Origin: Deltaproteobacteria bacterium
GTDB taxonomy: Bacteria; Myxococcota; Kuafuiibacteriia; Kuafuiibacteriales; Kuafuiibacteriaceae
Length of the DNA: 64,000 bases
Assembly: GCA_020632995.1 (NCBI GenBank)
Contig: JACKEN010000004.1
Coordinates: 372,001 to 436,000, forward strand
Reading direction: 5' to 3'
A model generated the notes under the pieces. That model searched no databases, had not been told where the DNA came from, and worked only from the letters and a program-made list of their open reading frames with translations. Below are positions 16,693 to 24,975 of the stretch, piece by piece (the stretch's first letter is position 1; each line of letters opens with the position of its first letter). Both the position numbers and the translations under genes were made by a program.

Positions 16693-16723
16693 GATGCGTC
16701 ACACCCGCGGAGTGTGACGCATC
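16693..16723. promoter_or_regulatory. perfect 12-7-12 inverted repeat between sigma factor and thioredoxin genes
   Basis: GATGCGTCACAC at 16693-16704, a 7-base loop, and the complement GTGTGACGCATC at 16712-16723. It sits between divergent genes, so an operator for both is more likely than a terminator; no T-tract follows. The thioredoxin start is 25 bases downstream. Confidence 0.6.
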
Positions 16724-16748
16724 TGGACCTCATTGAAGGAGCATGCAG

Positions 16749-17054
16749 ATGTCAAAACCCTCACGCACCCCCGATCTTCCCCGCATCCTCGTGTTCAAGT
16801 CCACCTGGTGCCCGCCCTGCACCGCGATGACCCCGGCCCTCGAGCGCCTGAGCGCCCAGCTGGCCGGTCGGGTCGAGGTGGAGGTGCTGGACACCACTGA
16901 GCACATGGCCGTCGCGGCGCGTCACAACGTCATGGCGGTCCCGACCCTCGTGGGGTTGGTGGGTGAGCAGGTGGTGGCGCACGAGGTGGGCTACGCGGGC
17001 CCCGCCCGCCTGGAGGACCTCTTCGAGCGGGTCGCCTCGGCCGGGGCCGGCTGA
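16749..17054 (+). CDS. thioredoxin-like protein
   Basis: 101 residues with the redox motif STWCPPCTAM and cis-Pro in NVMAVPTLVG. Pro-Pro inside the CPPC motif differs from the CGPC of classic thioredoxin and changes the expected redox potential. No signal peptide, so cytoplasmic. ATG 16749 has GGAG 7 bases upstream; the ATG at 16743 is too close to it. Divergent from an ECF sigma factor gene that itself has a CxC pair, so a thiol-stress link is possible (inference). Confidence 0.88.
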   Translation: MSKPSRTPDLPRILVFKSTWCPPCTAMTPALERLSAQLAGRVEVEVLDTTEHMAVAARHNVMAVPTLVGLVGEQVVAHEVGYAGPARLEDLFERVASAGAG

Positions 17055-17085
17055 GCCCGCCCCGACCCTGGACGAGGCGGGGCCG

Positions 17086-17099
17086 GCAAGCTACGTTGC
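17086..17099. repeat. GCAA-N6-TTGC iterated palindrome, intergenic
   Basis: GCAAGCTACGTTGC between the thioredoxin and NadR-like genes, ending 17 bases before the GTG start of the latter. One of the few copies outside coding sequence. Confidence 0.8.
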
Positions 17100-17116
17100 C
17101 ACATCTTGGAGGCCAC

Positions 17117-18088
17117 GTGAGCGTCGGGATGGTCCTGGGCAAGTTCATGCCCCCGCACCTCGGTCACCAGTACCTGTTCCGCTTCGCCCGGGGCATGGTG
17201 GAGCGCCTCTACATCGTGGTGGAGCACATCGCGGACGAGCCCATCCCCTCCACCCTCCGGCACCGCTGGGTCAGCGCGCTGAACCCCGACTGTGAGGTGC
17301 TGCACCTCACCACCCCGATGCCCCAGGCCCCCGACGAACACCCGACGTTCTGGGACCTGTGGCGCGGCACGCTGCAAGGCCTCCTGCCCGAGGCCCCCGA
17401 CCTCGTCTTCGCGTCCGAGGCCTACGGCGCCCGTCTGGCCCAGGAGCTCGGCGCGCGCTTCGTCCCTGCCGACCCCGCCCGCCAGATCATGCCGGTGAGC
17501 GGCACCGCGGTGCGCGCCGACCCCTACCAGCACTGGCGCTACCTCCCCGGACCGGTGCGCGCCCACTACGCCAAGCGGATCTGCGTGTTCGGCCCGGAGT
17601 CCTGCGGCAAGACCACCCTGGCCCGGGACCTGGCCGAGGCCCTCGGCACGGTCTGGGTCCCCGAGTACGCGCGCACCTACCTCGAGGCCCTGGGCCGCGA
17701 CCCGGCCTACGAAGACATGGCCCTCATCGGGAAGGGGCAGGCGGCGAGCGAGGCCGCCCTCGCCCCCTCGGCCGAGCGCTTCCTCGTCACCGACACCGAC
17801 GCCCTCGAGACCGCGGTGTGGAGCGAGGCCCTCTTCGGCCGCACCGACCCCGCCCTCGCCGCCCTCGCCGCGGCCCAGCGCTACGACCTCACTCTGTTGT
17901 GCGCTACCGACGTCCCCTTCGAGCCGGACCCGGTGCGCTACCTCCCCGACGCACGGCAGACCTTCTTCGACGCCTGCGAGGCCGCCCTCACCGCCCATGG
18001 GCGACGCTACGTGGTGCTCCGCGGCGACCGCGAGGCGCGCCTGGCCACCGCGGAGGCGGCGGCCAGGGCGCTCATCCCGGTAGGCTAA
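17117..18088 (+). CDS. nadR: NadR-like bifunctional NMN adenylyltransferase / nicotinamide riboside kinase
   Basis: 323 residues. The N-terminal nucleotidyltransferase domain has GKFMPPHLGHQYL (HxGH motif) and, later, the substrate loop PVSGTAVRADP (ISGT-like). The C-terminal kinase domain starts with Walker A GPESCGKTTLA and has VPEYART. This is the NadR order without the N-terminal DNA-binding domain of enterobacterial NadR. It would phosphorylate nicotinamide riboside and make NAD from NMN in the cytoplasm. GTG 17117 is preferred over upstream codons because GGAGG lies 4 bases before it and the motif follows at residue 8. Confidence 0.87.
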   Translation: MSVGMVLGKFMPPHLGHQYLFRFARGMVERLYIVVEHIADEPIPSTLRHRWVSALNPDCEVLHLTTPMPQAPDEHPTFWDLWRGTLQGLLPEAPDLVFASEAYGARLAQELGARFVPADPARQIMPVSGTAVRADPYQHWRYLPGPVRAHYAKRICVFGPESCGKTTLARDLAEALGTVWVPEYARTYLEALGRDPAYEDMALIGKGQAASEAALAPSAERFLVTDTDALETAVWSEALFGRTDPALAALAAAQRYDLTLLCATDVPFEPDPVRYLPDARQTFFDACEAALTAHGRRYVVLRGDREARLATAEAAARALIPVG

Positions 18089-19433
18089 CCTGCCAACCCA
18101 CCACCCGCTCCACCGCGTCGGCCACCGGCAACAGCCGCCCCTCACCCCGCGGCGAGCCCATCAGCATGAGGCCCACCGGCATCCCCGCCGCGTCGACCCC
18201 CACCGGCACCGTCACCGCGCACAGCCCGAGGGTGTTGGCCACGCTGGTGTTCCTCAGCGCCCGCAGGTTGGCCTGCGCGTAGGCGTCCAGCGCCTCGAGG
18301 TCGGCCAGCTTCGGCGGGGTGCTCACCACCGTCGGCGCCACCAGGGCGTCGTAGCCCGCGAAGCGCGCCGCCGCCCTGCGGGCCAGCTCGGACAGCAGGT
18401 GCCGCCGGTCGATGTACTCGCGCGCGCTCATCCCCTCCGCCGCCTCCACCCGCTGCTTCACTCGGGGCTCGAGGGTCTCGATCCACCCGGGCAGGCTCCG
18501 GTTGAGGAAGGCCCACAGCTCCGCCCCGGCCACGCTCCCGCGCATGAAGAGGTCGAGGCCCTCGCGGACCTCGGGCACGTCCACCGCCTCCACTCGGGCG
18601 CCGGCCGCGGCCACCTTCCGCAAGGCGTCCTGCACGGCCTCCGCCACCCCGGGGTCGGCGCCGTCGAAGAGGCCCTCCACCACCCCGAGCCGCAACAGCG
18701 GCGGGGCGGGGGGCGCGGCCTCGGGCTCCGCGTCTTCGTCGTCGAGGGCCGCGAAGGCCCAGCGCGCGTCGGCCGCGGTGCGGGTCATGAGGCCTGGGGT
18801 GTCGAGGGTCGAGGACAGGGGCACGATGCCCTCGGTCGACCAGCGCCCCTGGGTCGTCTTCACCCCGACCACGCCGGTCCACGCGGCGGGGATGCGGATG
18901 GAGCCGGCGGTGTCGGTGCCGAGGGCGAGCCACGCGGTGCCCTCGGCCACGCTCACCCCCGCGCCGCTGCTGGAGCCCCCGGGGACGCGCGCCGGATCCC
19001 ACGGGTTGGCGGGGGTGCCGTGGTGGCCGTTGGCGCCGATGCCCCCGAACGCGAACTCCACCGTGTGGGTCTTGCCCACCACGAGGCCGCGCTCCCGCAA
19101 GACAGCCTGCACCACCGGGCCCGCCGCCTCGAACGCCGCGGGGAGCCGGCGGGGCGTGCCCGCGAGGGTCGGGTAGCCGGGCACACCGTAGAGGTCCTTG
19201 ATCGAGGTGGGCGCGCCGAAGAGGCGACCCTCGGCGTGGCCGGCGCGCTGCAAGGCCTCCAGCGCGCCCGCGTGGCGATCGAGGACCGCGTCGTCCCACG
19301 CCACGTAGGCCCCCGGCGCGCCCGCCGCCGCGGCGTGCCGGGCCCGCACGTGGGCCACCAACGCGGCCACCGGGATCTGGCCGCTCCGCAGCCCCTTCAC
19401 CAGCGCCGACAGGCTCAACGCTCCGAGCTCCAT
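18072..19433 (-). CDS. amidase-signature family hydrolase
   Basis: 453 residues with the complete Ser-cisSer-Lys triad: Lys79 in TSIKD, Ser154 in GGSSSGAG and Ser178 in DTAGSIRIPA, the last two 24 residues apart as in the family. It resembles GatA and bacterial amidases; no GatB or GatC gene is next to it, so a free-standing amide hydrolase is likely. Substrate unknown. Overlaps the convergent NadR-like gene by 17 bp. Confidence 0.87.
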   Translation of the reverse strand: MELGALSLSALVKGLRSGQIPVAALVAHVRARHAAAAGAPGAYVAWDDAVLDRHAGALEALQRAGHAEGRLFGAPTSIKDLYGVPGYPTLAGTPRRLPAAFEAAGPVVQAVLRERGLVVGKTHTVEFAFGGIGANGHHGTPANPWDPARVPGGSSSGAGVSVAEGTAWLALGTDTAGSIRIPAAWTGVVGVKTTQGRWSTEGIVPLSSTLDTPGLMTRTAADARWAFAALDDEDAEPEAAPPAPPLLRLGVVEGLFDGADPGVAEAVQDALRKVAAAGARVEAVDVPEVREGLDLFMRGSVAGAELWAFLNRSLPGWIETLEPRVKQRVEAAEGMSAREYIDRRHLLSELARRAAARFAGYDALVAPTVVSTPPKLADLEALDAYAQANLRALRNTSVANTLGLCAVTVPVGVDAAGMPVGLMLMGSPRGEGRLLPVADAVERVVGWQVSLPG

Positions 19434-19525
19434 GCCCGCGACGCTAGCACCGCGGCCTCGGTCGATCGACGGGCGGTCAAGGAAAGCCTTGTGGGGGCCG
19501 CGCGGCCCGCGCTACTGCCGCGGGG

Positions 19526-21130
19526 ATGGCACGAAGGCGAGCGATGTTCGCGGTGGCGGTGAGCCTCACGATGTCCGCGTGCGGCGGGAACACGCCGGAG
19601 CTCCCAAGCGCCGACGCCTCCACCGAGGTGGACTCCGGCGCCGACCCCGACGCGGGGATGACGGAGGTGGACGCCGGGCAGCCGCCGGACGCCGGCGCCG
19701 ATCCCGCCGACGGGGGCGCTCCGGAGCCCGACGCGGGCAACCCTCCTGCAGACGCGGGGGCGCCGGCCACCGACCCCTTCGCGCCCCAGCCGGACCAGAG
19801 CGCGGGCCTCACCAACGTCTCCGCCGACCTCGAGGCGCTGCTCGAGCGCGGCGCGCTCGAGGGCGCGTGCGCGGCCTGGGAGGCGGACCCCGGCGACCGC
19901 CAGAAGACCCTCCTGTGCGGCAAGTCCATGTTCTTCTACGAGGCCTTCGGGACGACGGGGGTGCCCAGCGCCATCGTCGACTTCCTCGGCCAGAACCTGA
20001 CCGACGTGGTGGGCCCGGGGTGGTCGAGCTACGGCATGATCCCCGACCCCTTCTCGACCGAGGGGCGCCCGCTCGGCCTCGCCCCCGGCGCGCCGATCGG
20101 GAACGCGCCGTCGGTCGCCTTCACCTGCGCCTCCTGCCACTTCGGTCAGCTGCCGGACGGTCGATACGCGGTGGGCACGGCGAACCACGGCTACGACTAC
20201 GGTGGCCAGCTCCTCGCGCTGATGCTCGCGCCCACCCTCCTGAGCCCGGGGGCAGATCCGGCGGACCACCACCCCGACGCGGTGGCGCGCGTGCAGCCCC
20301 TCACCCAGCGCTTCGAGTCGGATCGACCCCTGCGCCTGCGCTTCCTCGCAGCGCTCCTGCCCCTGCTCGGCGCCGCGGTGCCGACCATGGACGCGGCGAC
20401 CGAGGGGCACTACGCCCACTGGCCGGTGGGCACGATGGACTTCCTCATCGCGCCGCTCCCGGTCGACGATCAGGTCCACACCATCAGCAAGATCAGCTCG
20501 CTCTACGGGATCCCGTCACCCGACGAGCAGATGCAAGCAGGCATGCGCCACGCGATGCTGGGCTGGACCGGGGTGGCGACCAGCCTGCTGGGTTTCCTGC
20601 GCGGGTTCGTGGTCTTCGGGGGCGGCCCCACCGCGGAGTGGCCGGACGACCGCCTCCGGCCCCTCGAGCAGTACATCCTCAGCCTGCGGCCGCCCGAGAA
20701 CCCCGCCCCGCCCCCGGCCGACGCGGTGGCCCGCGGCGAGGTGCTCTTCGCGGCGCAAGGCTGCTTGACGTGCCACTCGGGGCCCCGCGGCAGTGGCCTC
20801 GAGCTGTACACCTACGAAGAGATCGGCACCGACGACGAGATGAGGCGGTGGCTCGACCCCGAGCTCGACGGCACCCCTTGCTGCGACATCCCGCTGCAGC
20901 CGGACGAGGTGGTCACCCACGCGATCAAGTCCCCGCGCCTCGTGGGCATGTGGGCGACGCAACGCTTCTTGCACAACGGCTCGGTTGGCTCCCTGGAGTC
21001 GGTGCTCTGCCTGGGCGCCCCCCGCGGGGGGATCACCGAGCCGGCCTACCGCGACGCCGGGCACACCTACGGCTGCAACCTCACCGAGGCCGAGCGTATG
21101 GACATCGTGGCCTACCTCCTGGCCCACTGA
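19526..21130 (+). CDS. diheme cytochrome c lipoprotein (peroxidase-like)
   Basis: 534 residues. Signal peptide with lipobox MSAC, then a long Asp/Ala/Pro-rich linker (about 22-95) typical of myxobacterial surface lipoproteins. Two heme c attachment sites are visible: CASCH near residue 200 and CLTCH near 413. The spacing and the C-terminal part (FLHNGSVGSLESVL) resemble the di-heme cytochrome c peroxidase or MauG-like superfamily. It would transfer electrons or reduce peroxide at the cell surface. Other Cys pairs (about 115-135, and CC near 452) may form disulfides. Confidence 0.8.
   Translation: MARRRAMFAVAVSLTMSACGGNTPELPSADASTEVDSGADPDAGMTEVDAGQPPDAGADPADGGAPEPDAGNPPADAGAPATDPFAPQPDQSAGLTNVSADLEALLERGALEGACAAWEADPGDRQKTLLCGKSMFFYEAFGTTGVPSAIVDFLGQNLTDVVGPGWSSYGMIPDPFSTEGRPLGLAPGAPIGNAPSVAFTCASCHFGQLPDGRYAVGTANHGYDYGGQLLALMLAPTLLSPGADPADHHPDAVARVQPLTQRFESDRPLRLRFLAALLPLLGAAVPTMDAATEGHYAHWPVGTMDFLIAPLPVDDQVHTISKISSLYGIPSPDEQMQAGMRHAMLGWTGVATSLLGFLRGFVVFGGGPTAEWPDDRLRPLEQYILSLRPPENPAPPPADAVARGEVLFAAQGCLTCHSGPRGSGLELYTYEEIGTDDEMRRWLDPELDGTPCCDIPLQPDEVVTHAIKSPRLVGMWATQRFLHNGSVGSLESVLCLGAPRGGITEPAYRDAGHTYGCNLTEAERMDIVAYLLAH
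20959..20972. repeat. GCAA-N6-TTGC iterated palindrome
   Basis: GCAACGCTTCTTGC within the cytochrome gene; here the reading frame differs (Thr-Gln-Arg-Phe-Leu-His). Confidence 0.75.
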
Positions 21131-21143
21131 GGCGCGCCGGCCC

Positions 21144-21515
21144 TCAGCGCTCCTCCAGGTCCTGGGTGCGGACGATGATCTCCCGCAAGAGGCTGAGGGA
21201 CTCGTCGTCCAGGCCCATGAACGCCACCCCCATCCCGGGGGCGCTCGAGCCGGCCGGCTCCACCCGCACCACCCTCGCCAGGCACTCCACCAGCCGGGTG
21301 CCGTCCCGCAAGGCAAACTGCACCGAGATCGTGTCGCCCAGCTGCCGGGGCTCGTCGGTCTCGATGAACATGCCGCTCTCGGACAGGTCGGCCGCGTACT
21401 CGGAGAGGAAGTCGTCGAAGGCGGCGAAGCGGTACTGGATGAGCTGGTTCAGCTTCACCCGCACGTGACGGCGGCGATCGCGGTCGGAGGCATCCTCGGA
21501 CATGGACACGGGCAT
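21144..21515 (-). CDS. PilZ-domain c-di-GMP-binding protein
   Basis: 123 residues, a single PilZ domain. The c-di-GMP contacts are present: the Arg motif RDRRRHVRVKL and the DLSESGMFIE (D/NxSxxG) motif about 35 residues on. No other domain, so it should act as a c-di-GMP-dependent adaptor in motility or surface behaviour. ATG 21515 has a weak GAG upstream; ATG 21503 is an alternative. It lies next to a kinase gene transcribed in the same direction, 10 bp apart, so the two may be cotranscribed. Confidence 0.87.
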   Translation of the reverse strand: MPVSMSEDASDRDRRRHVRVKLNQLIQYRFAAFDDFLSEYAADLSESGMFIETDEPRQLGDTISVQFALRDGTRLVECLARVVRVEPAGSSAPGMGVAFMGLDDESLSLLREIIVRTQDLEER

Positions 21516-21525
21516 GATAGCTCGC

Positions 21526-22524
21526 TCAGTCCAGGGCATCCACAAGGCTGTCCTCGAGCGTGCGCTCCTCGGCCAGTGGCACCAGGCGGCGCGCCGGGGG
21601 CCGGGAGGCCCGGAGGTCCGCGCGCACCGCGGCCGCGATCTCGCCGAGCACGTGGCGGCTCCGGGACGCGTCGACGTCGAGCGGCTGGTCCTCGAGCGCC
21701 CGCAGGAACGCGGCGGCGGTGGGGTAGCGGTAGCTCGGCTCGGCGTGGGTGGCCCGGCGCACCACCGCGGCCAGGCCCTCGGGGACGTCGTCGCGCACCT
21801 CCCGCACGTCGGGGATCGCGCCCTCCGCCACCGCGGCGAGGATCTCCTCCAGCTCCAGCGCCTCGTAGATCCGCTCCCCCGCGAGGAGCTCCCACAGCAC
21901 CACGCCGGTGGAGTAGAGGTCGGCGCGGTGATCGAACTCCTGCCCCCGCACCTGCTCGGGGGCCCGGTAGCGCACCTTGCCCCCCGCGAAGCGCCCCTCC
22001 ACCGCGGCCAGGCTGGGACCCCGCGCGGTGCCGAAGTCGATGAGCTTCACCTCGCCGCCCACGTTCACCATCACGTTGGCGGGGGCGATGTCGCAGTGGA
22101 CCACCCCGAGCGGGCGCCCGTCGTCGTCGGAGAGGCGGTGCACGAAGTCGAGGGCCAGGAGCACCTGCTTCACCACGTGCACGCACTCGTGCAGCCCGAG
22201 CCGACGCTCGTGGCGCACCAGGGTGCGGGCGAGCTGGAAGAGGTCGACCCCGTCGACGTACTCCTGCACCACCAGCCAGTCCTCGCCGATCTGGAGGAGG
22301 TCCAGGGTCTGCGCGATGTTGCCGTGGGTCAGGCGAGCCGCGAGCTTCGCCTCGTCGATCAGGTCCTGGATCCGCTCCGCGCTCCGGGCCAGCTCCGGCC
22401 GCACGCACTTCACCGCGACCTGCTTCTCGAAGCCGCCCGCGCCGGACTTCCGGGCCCGGTAGATCTCGCCGATGCCGCCGCTGGCGATCCGCTCCAACAG
22501 CACGTAGGGGCCGAGGGGCTGCAC
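21526..22524 (-). CDS. cytoplasmic Ser/Thr protein kinase (non-RD type)
   Basis: 332 residues from GTG 22524 (VQPLGPYVLLERIASGG). Kinase subdomains: Gly loop ASGGIGEIYRA, VAVKCVR (Lys), catalytic loop VVHCDIAPANVMV, LIDFGTA (DFG), YRAPEQVRG (APE) and DLYSTGVVLWELL. The catalytic loop has Cys where most Hanks kinases have Arg, so activation by loop phosphorylation is unlikely. No transmembrane segment. Codons upstream of 22524 remain open for 126 residues but are Arg/Ala/Pro-rich and unlike a kinase. Followed by the PilZ gene. Confidence 0.85.
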   Translation of the reverse strand: MQPLGPYVLLERIASGGIGEIYRARKSGAGGFEKQVAVKCVRPELARSAERIQDLIDEAKLAARLTHGNIAQTLDLLQIGEDWLVVQEYVDGVDLFQLARTLVRHERRLGLHECVHVVKQVLLALDFVHRLSDDDGRPLGVVHCDIAPANVMVNVGGEVKLIDFGTARGPSLAAVEGRFAGGKVRYRAPEQVRGQEFDHRADLYSTGVVLWELLAGERIYEALELEEILAAVAEGAIPDVREVRDDVPEGLAAVVRRATHAEPSYRYPTAAAFLRALEDQPLDVDASRSRHVLGEIAAAVRADLRASRPPARRLVPLAEERTLEDSLVDALD

Positions 22525-22551
22525 GGGTGGACCGTATCCGGATCCCCGTCC

Positions 22552-22584
22552 GTCCGGAATCCGAACCCCGTCCGAAACGCGGTC
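22552..22584. promoter_or_regulatory. TCCGAA-type repeated box upstream of kinase gene
   Basis: Two near-direct repeats, GTCCGGAATCCGAAC (22552-22566) and GTCCGAAACGCGGTC (22570-22584), lie 28 bases upstream of the kinase start. A closely similar pair occurs at 38470-38501 in another intergenic region, which suggests a shared regulator. Confidence 0.45.
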
Positions 22585-22609
22585 GCAGGCCACAGACCGC
22601 AGGCCGGCG

Positions 22610-24850
22610 CTACGAAGCGTCGCGGCGAGACCGCCGCCGCCGAAACGCCCAACCCAGCACCAACAACCCCAGGCCGCCGAGCCCCTCACCCGGGACCGCA
22701 GCGCACCCCCCGCCGCCTTCGGGGCTTGCACACGCGCAGGCCTCCCAGCCCGCCCCGTCGCCCGCGCAGCGCTGGGCGCCCTCAGCCCCGTCGACGCAGG
22801 CGCAGATCCGGGTCGCCCCCGGCGCGCACGCGGGCGCCTGGCACGCGCAGGATCCCCACGCCGCGCCGTCATCGGCGCACACCTCGGCGCCGGCTGCGCC
22901 ATCCTCGCAGGCGCAGGGCCGCGTGAGGCCGGGGACGCAGGCCGCCCCGGGCGCCACCACCGTCAGCTGCCCGAGCACCACCGGCGCCCGTACCCCGTCG
23001 CCGCGGAACCGGTCCGACAGCGCGAGGGCACATGAGGGGCGATCGTCGCGGCCCCAGGTCACGTCGTAGACCCCCAAGGCGCGCGGCGCGGTGAGCTCCA
23101 GGGTGGCGACCCCCCGCTTCCACGTGGCCCCTACATCATCGTCGAAGATACACGCCAGCGGCCGGTCCCCGAGGCCGAGGACCAGCTGGGCCACCGGGAG
23201 GATCGGGGCGGCGAGCGTCGCGTCGAAGATGATCTGATCGGGCAGCGTGAGGGCGTACTCGACCTCCACCCGGACCTGCTGGCCCGGAGCCACCGCGGCC
23301 ACCGGGCCCTGGCCGCCCAGGTCGAGGCCGCCCACCAACCACGCGTCCCCCACCTGGACCGAGCCCAGCGCCTGGGGCGCGTCGGGCCAGGCAGAGACGA
23401 GGGCGGCGGTGCAGCCCGGCGCCTGCGCCGTGGCCCACTGCACGGCGTACGCCCCCGGAAGATGCGGCGCCGCGATGCTCAGAGCGCTGGACCCCGCCGC
23501 CCCCTGGGGCCCCGGGACGCCGTCGTAGAGGCACCCGAGCGGGACGCCGTCGACCCCGAGCATGATCTGCCTTCGGGTCTCCGCCGCGCCTAGCGCGTAG
23601 TCCACCTCCACCAGGAGGCCCTGGCCGGTGGCCCCCACCCAATCCTCGGTGGCCGCGTTCACCCGCGGGTTCGACAGCGTGACCTCCTGGGCCAGGGCGG
23701 AGGACGCGAGGCACGGGACCAACACCAGGCCCCAACCAACGCCCGGCCGACGCCGCCGCCAAAGCCCCAGCGCCAACACGAGCAGCCCGACCGGGGCGGA
23801 CCCAGCGCCGGTGCTGCAACCGCCTGGTTGGGGCGCGGGGGCGCAGACACAGGCCTGCCACGCCCCGTCCGCGCACGCCTCGGCCCCCGGGGCGCCGCCC
23901 GCGCAGGTGCACGCGCGGGTGGCGCCGGGGGCGCAGCCGGGCCCCGCGCAGACGCAGGCGTCCCACCGGGCCCCGTCGGGCGCGCAAGCCTGGTTGCCAT
24001 CGCCGCCCCCCGGGCACACGCAGGCTCGGGTGGCCTCGGGCGCGCACACCGAGCCTGGGTCGAGGACCACGAGCTCGCCGAGGAGTTGAAGGGGGCGCGC
24101 GGGGTCCCCGAACCGTGTGGTGAGGGCCTCGTCGCAGGTGGGCCGGTCGTCCCAGCTCCAGGTCAGCGCGTAGGACCCCGGCGCGGTGGGCGCGGTGAGC
24201 GGGACGCTGCTCGAGCCCCGCTGCCACACCCCGCCCGGGACCCCATCGTAGGCGCACGCCAGCGGCTGATCGCCGAGGCCCACCACCAGCTGGGTCCGCG
24301 CCCCCGGTTGGTCCGGGAGGGTCACCGCGAAGTCCACCGTGAGCACCACGGGCTGCCCGGGGCCGGCCCGGCCGAGGTGGCCCTGGCCGTCGATGTCGAG
24401 GTTCCCCACCGCGCGGGCGTCGCCGACCCGGACCGTGCCGAGGGGATAGATGAGCTGCCGAGCCGTGTCGGCCAGGGCGTCGGCGCAGGAGAAGCTCGAC
24501 GAGTGCCCCCACCACACCGCGTAGTCCCCGGGGGCGGTGGGCGCCTGCAAGACAACCTGCCCTACGCCGCTGACCCCCGCCTCGGGCGGCACCCCGTTGT
24601 ACGCGCACCCGCGGCTCGGGATGTCGCCGATGCCGGCGAAGAGCTGCACGATGGCGCCGCCGACGGAGTCGGTGAGCTCGTAGTCGAGCCGCAGGGTGGC
24701 GACGCCGCCGGACGCCACCACCCAGTCCGCGCCGCGGCCGTCGAGGGTGGGGTCACCGACGCGCCACCCCGCCGCAGCAGGGCGGGCCACGAGCCCCGCC
24801 ACCAGCGCGAACGCCGCGGTGAGCACCCAGCGCGCCTGTCCCGACTGCAT
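22610..24850 (-). CDS. fused tandem MYXO-CTERM surface protein (two paralogous halves in one frame)
   Basis: 746 residues. The first half has a Sec signal peptide (MQSGQARWVLTAAFALVAGL), two beta-rich repeats (GDPTLDGRGADWV, VGNLDIDGQGHLG), Cys-rich repeats of the form CAPGATRACTCAGG, then Gly-Cys-Ser, a hydrophobic stretch and RRRR near 385, a complete MYXO-CTERM signal. Immediately after comes a second signal-peptide-like stretch (GWGLVLVPCLASSALAQ), a second copy of the same beta and Cys-rich repeats, and a second tail (GGGCAAVPGE, hydrophobic, FRRRRSRR) at the end. Myxosortase-type processing is known for such tails. Two genes appear to have fused by losing a stop codon, or a GTG inside the second signal starts a second product. 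Confidence 0.78.
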   Translation of the reverse strand: MQSGQARWVLTAAFALVAGLVARPAAAGWRVGDPTLDGRGADWVVASGGVATLRLDYELTDSVGGAIVQLFAGIGDIPSRGCAYNGVPPEAGVSGVGQVVLQAPTAPGDYAVWWGHSSSFSCADALADTARQLIYPLGTVRVGDARAVGNLDIDGQGHLGRAGPGQPVVLTVDFAVTLPDQPGARTQLVVGLGDQPLACAYDGVPGGVWQRGSSSVPLTAPTAPGSYALTWSWDDRPTCDEALTTRFGDPARPLQLLGELVVLDPGSVCAPEATRACVCPGGGDGNQACAPDGARWDACVCAGPGCAPGATRACTCAGGAPGAEACADGAWQACVCAPAPQPGGCSTGAGSAPVGLLVLALGLWRRRRPGVGWGLVLVPCLASSALAQEVTLSNPRVNAATEDWVGATGQGLLVEVDYALGAAETRRQIMLGVDGVPLGCLYDGVPGPQGAAGSSALSIAAPHLPGAYAVQWATAQAPGCTAALVSAWPDAPQALGSVQVGDAWLVGGLDLGGQGPVAAVAPGQQVRVEVEYALTLPDQIIFDATLAAPILPVAQLVLGLGDRPLACIFDDDVGATWKRGVATLELTAPRALGVYDVTWGRDDRPSCALALSDRFRGDGVRAPVVLGQLTVVAPGAACVPGLTRPCACEDGAAGAEVCADDGAAWGSCACQAPACAPGATRICACVDGAEGAQRCAGDGAGWEACACASPEGGGGCAAVPGEGLGGLGLLVLGWAFRRRRSRRDAS
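23984..23997. repeat. GCAA-N6-TTGC iterated palindrome
   Basis: GCAAGCCTGGTTGC inside the first Cys-rich repeat of the fused MYXO-CTERM gene; on the minus strand it reads Asn-Gln-Ala-Cys. Confidence 0.75.
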
Positions 24851-24975
24851 GCCTCGCCCCTCTTCACCCCGGGCGCCGGGCCCGGGTCGACAAGATACCG
24901 CGCCCCCGCGCCGGAGCCCATCCGCCCGGTCCTCGGGTCCGGTGCGGCGGTGGTACATTCGAGGCAGAGGAGCCC

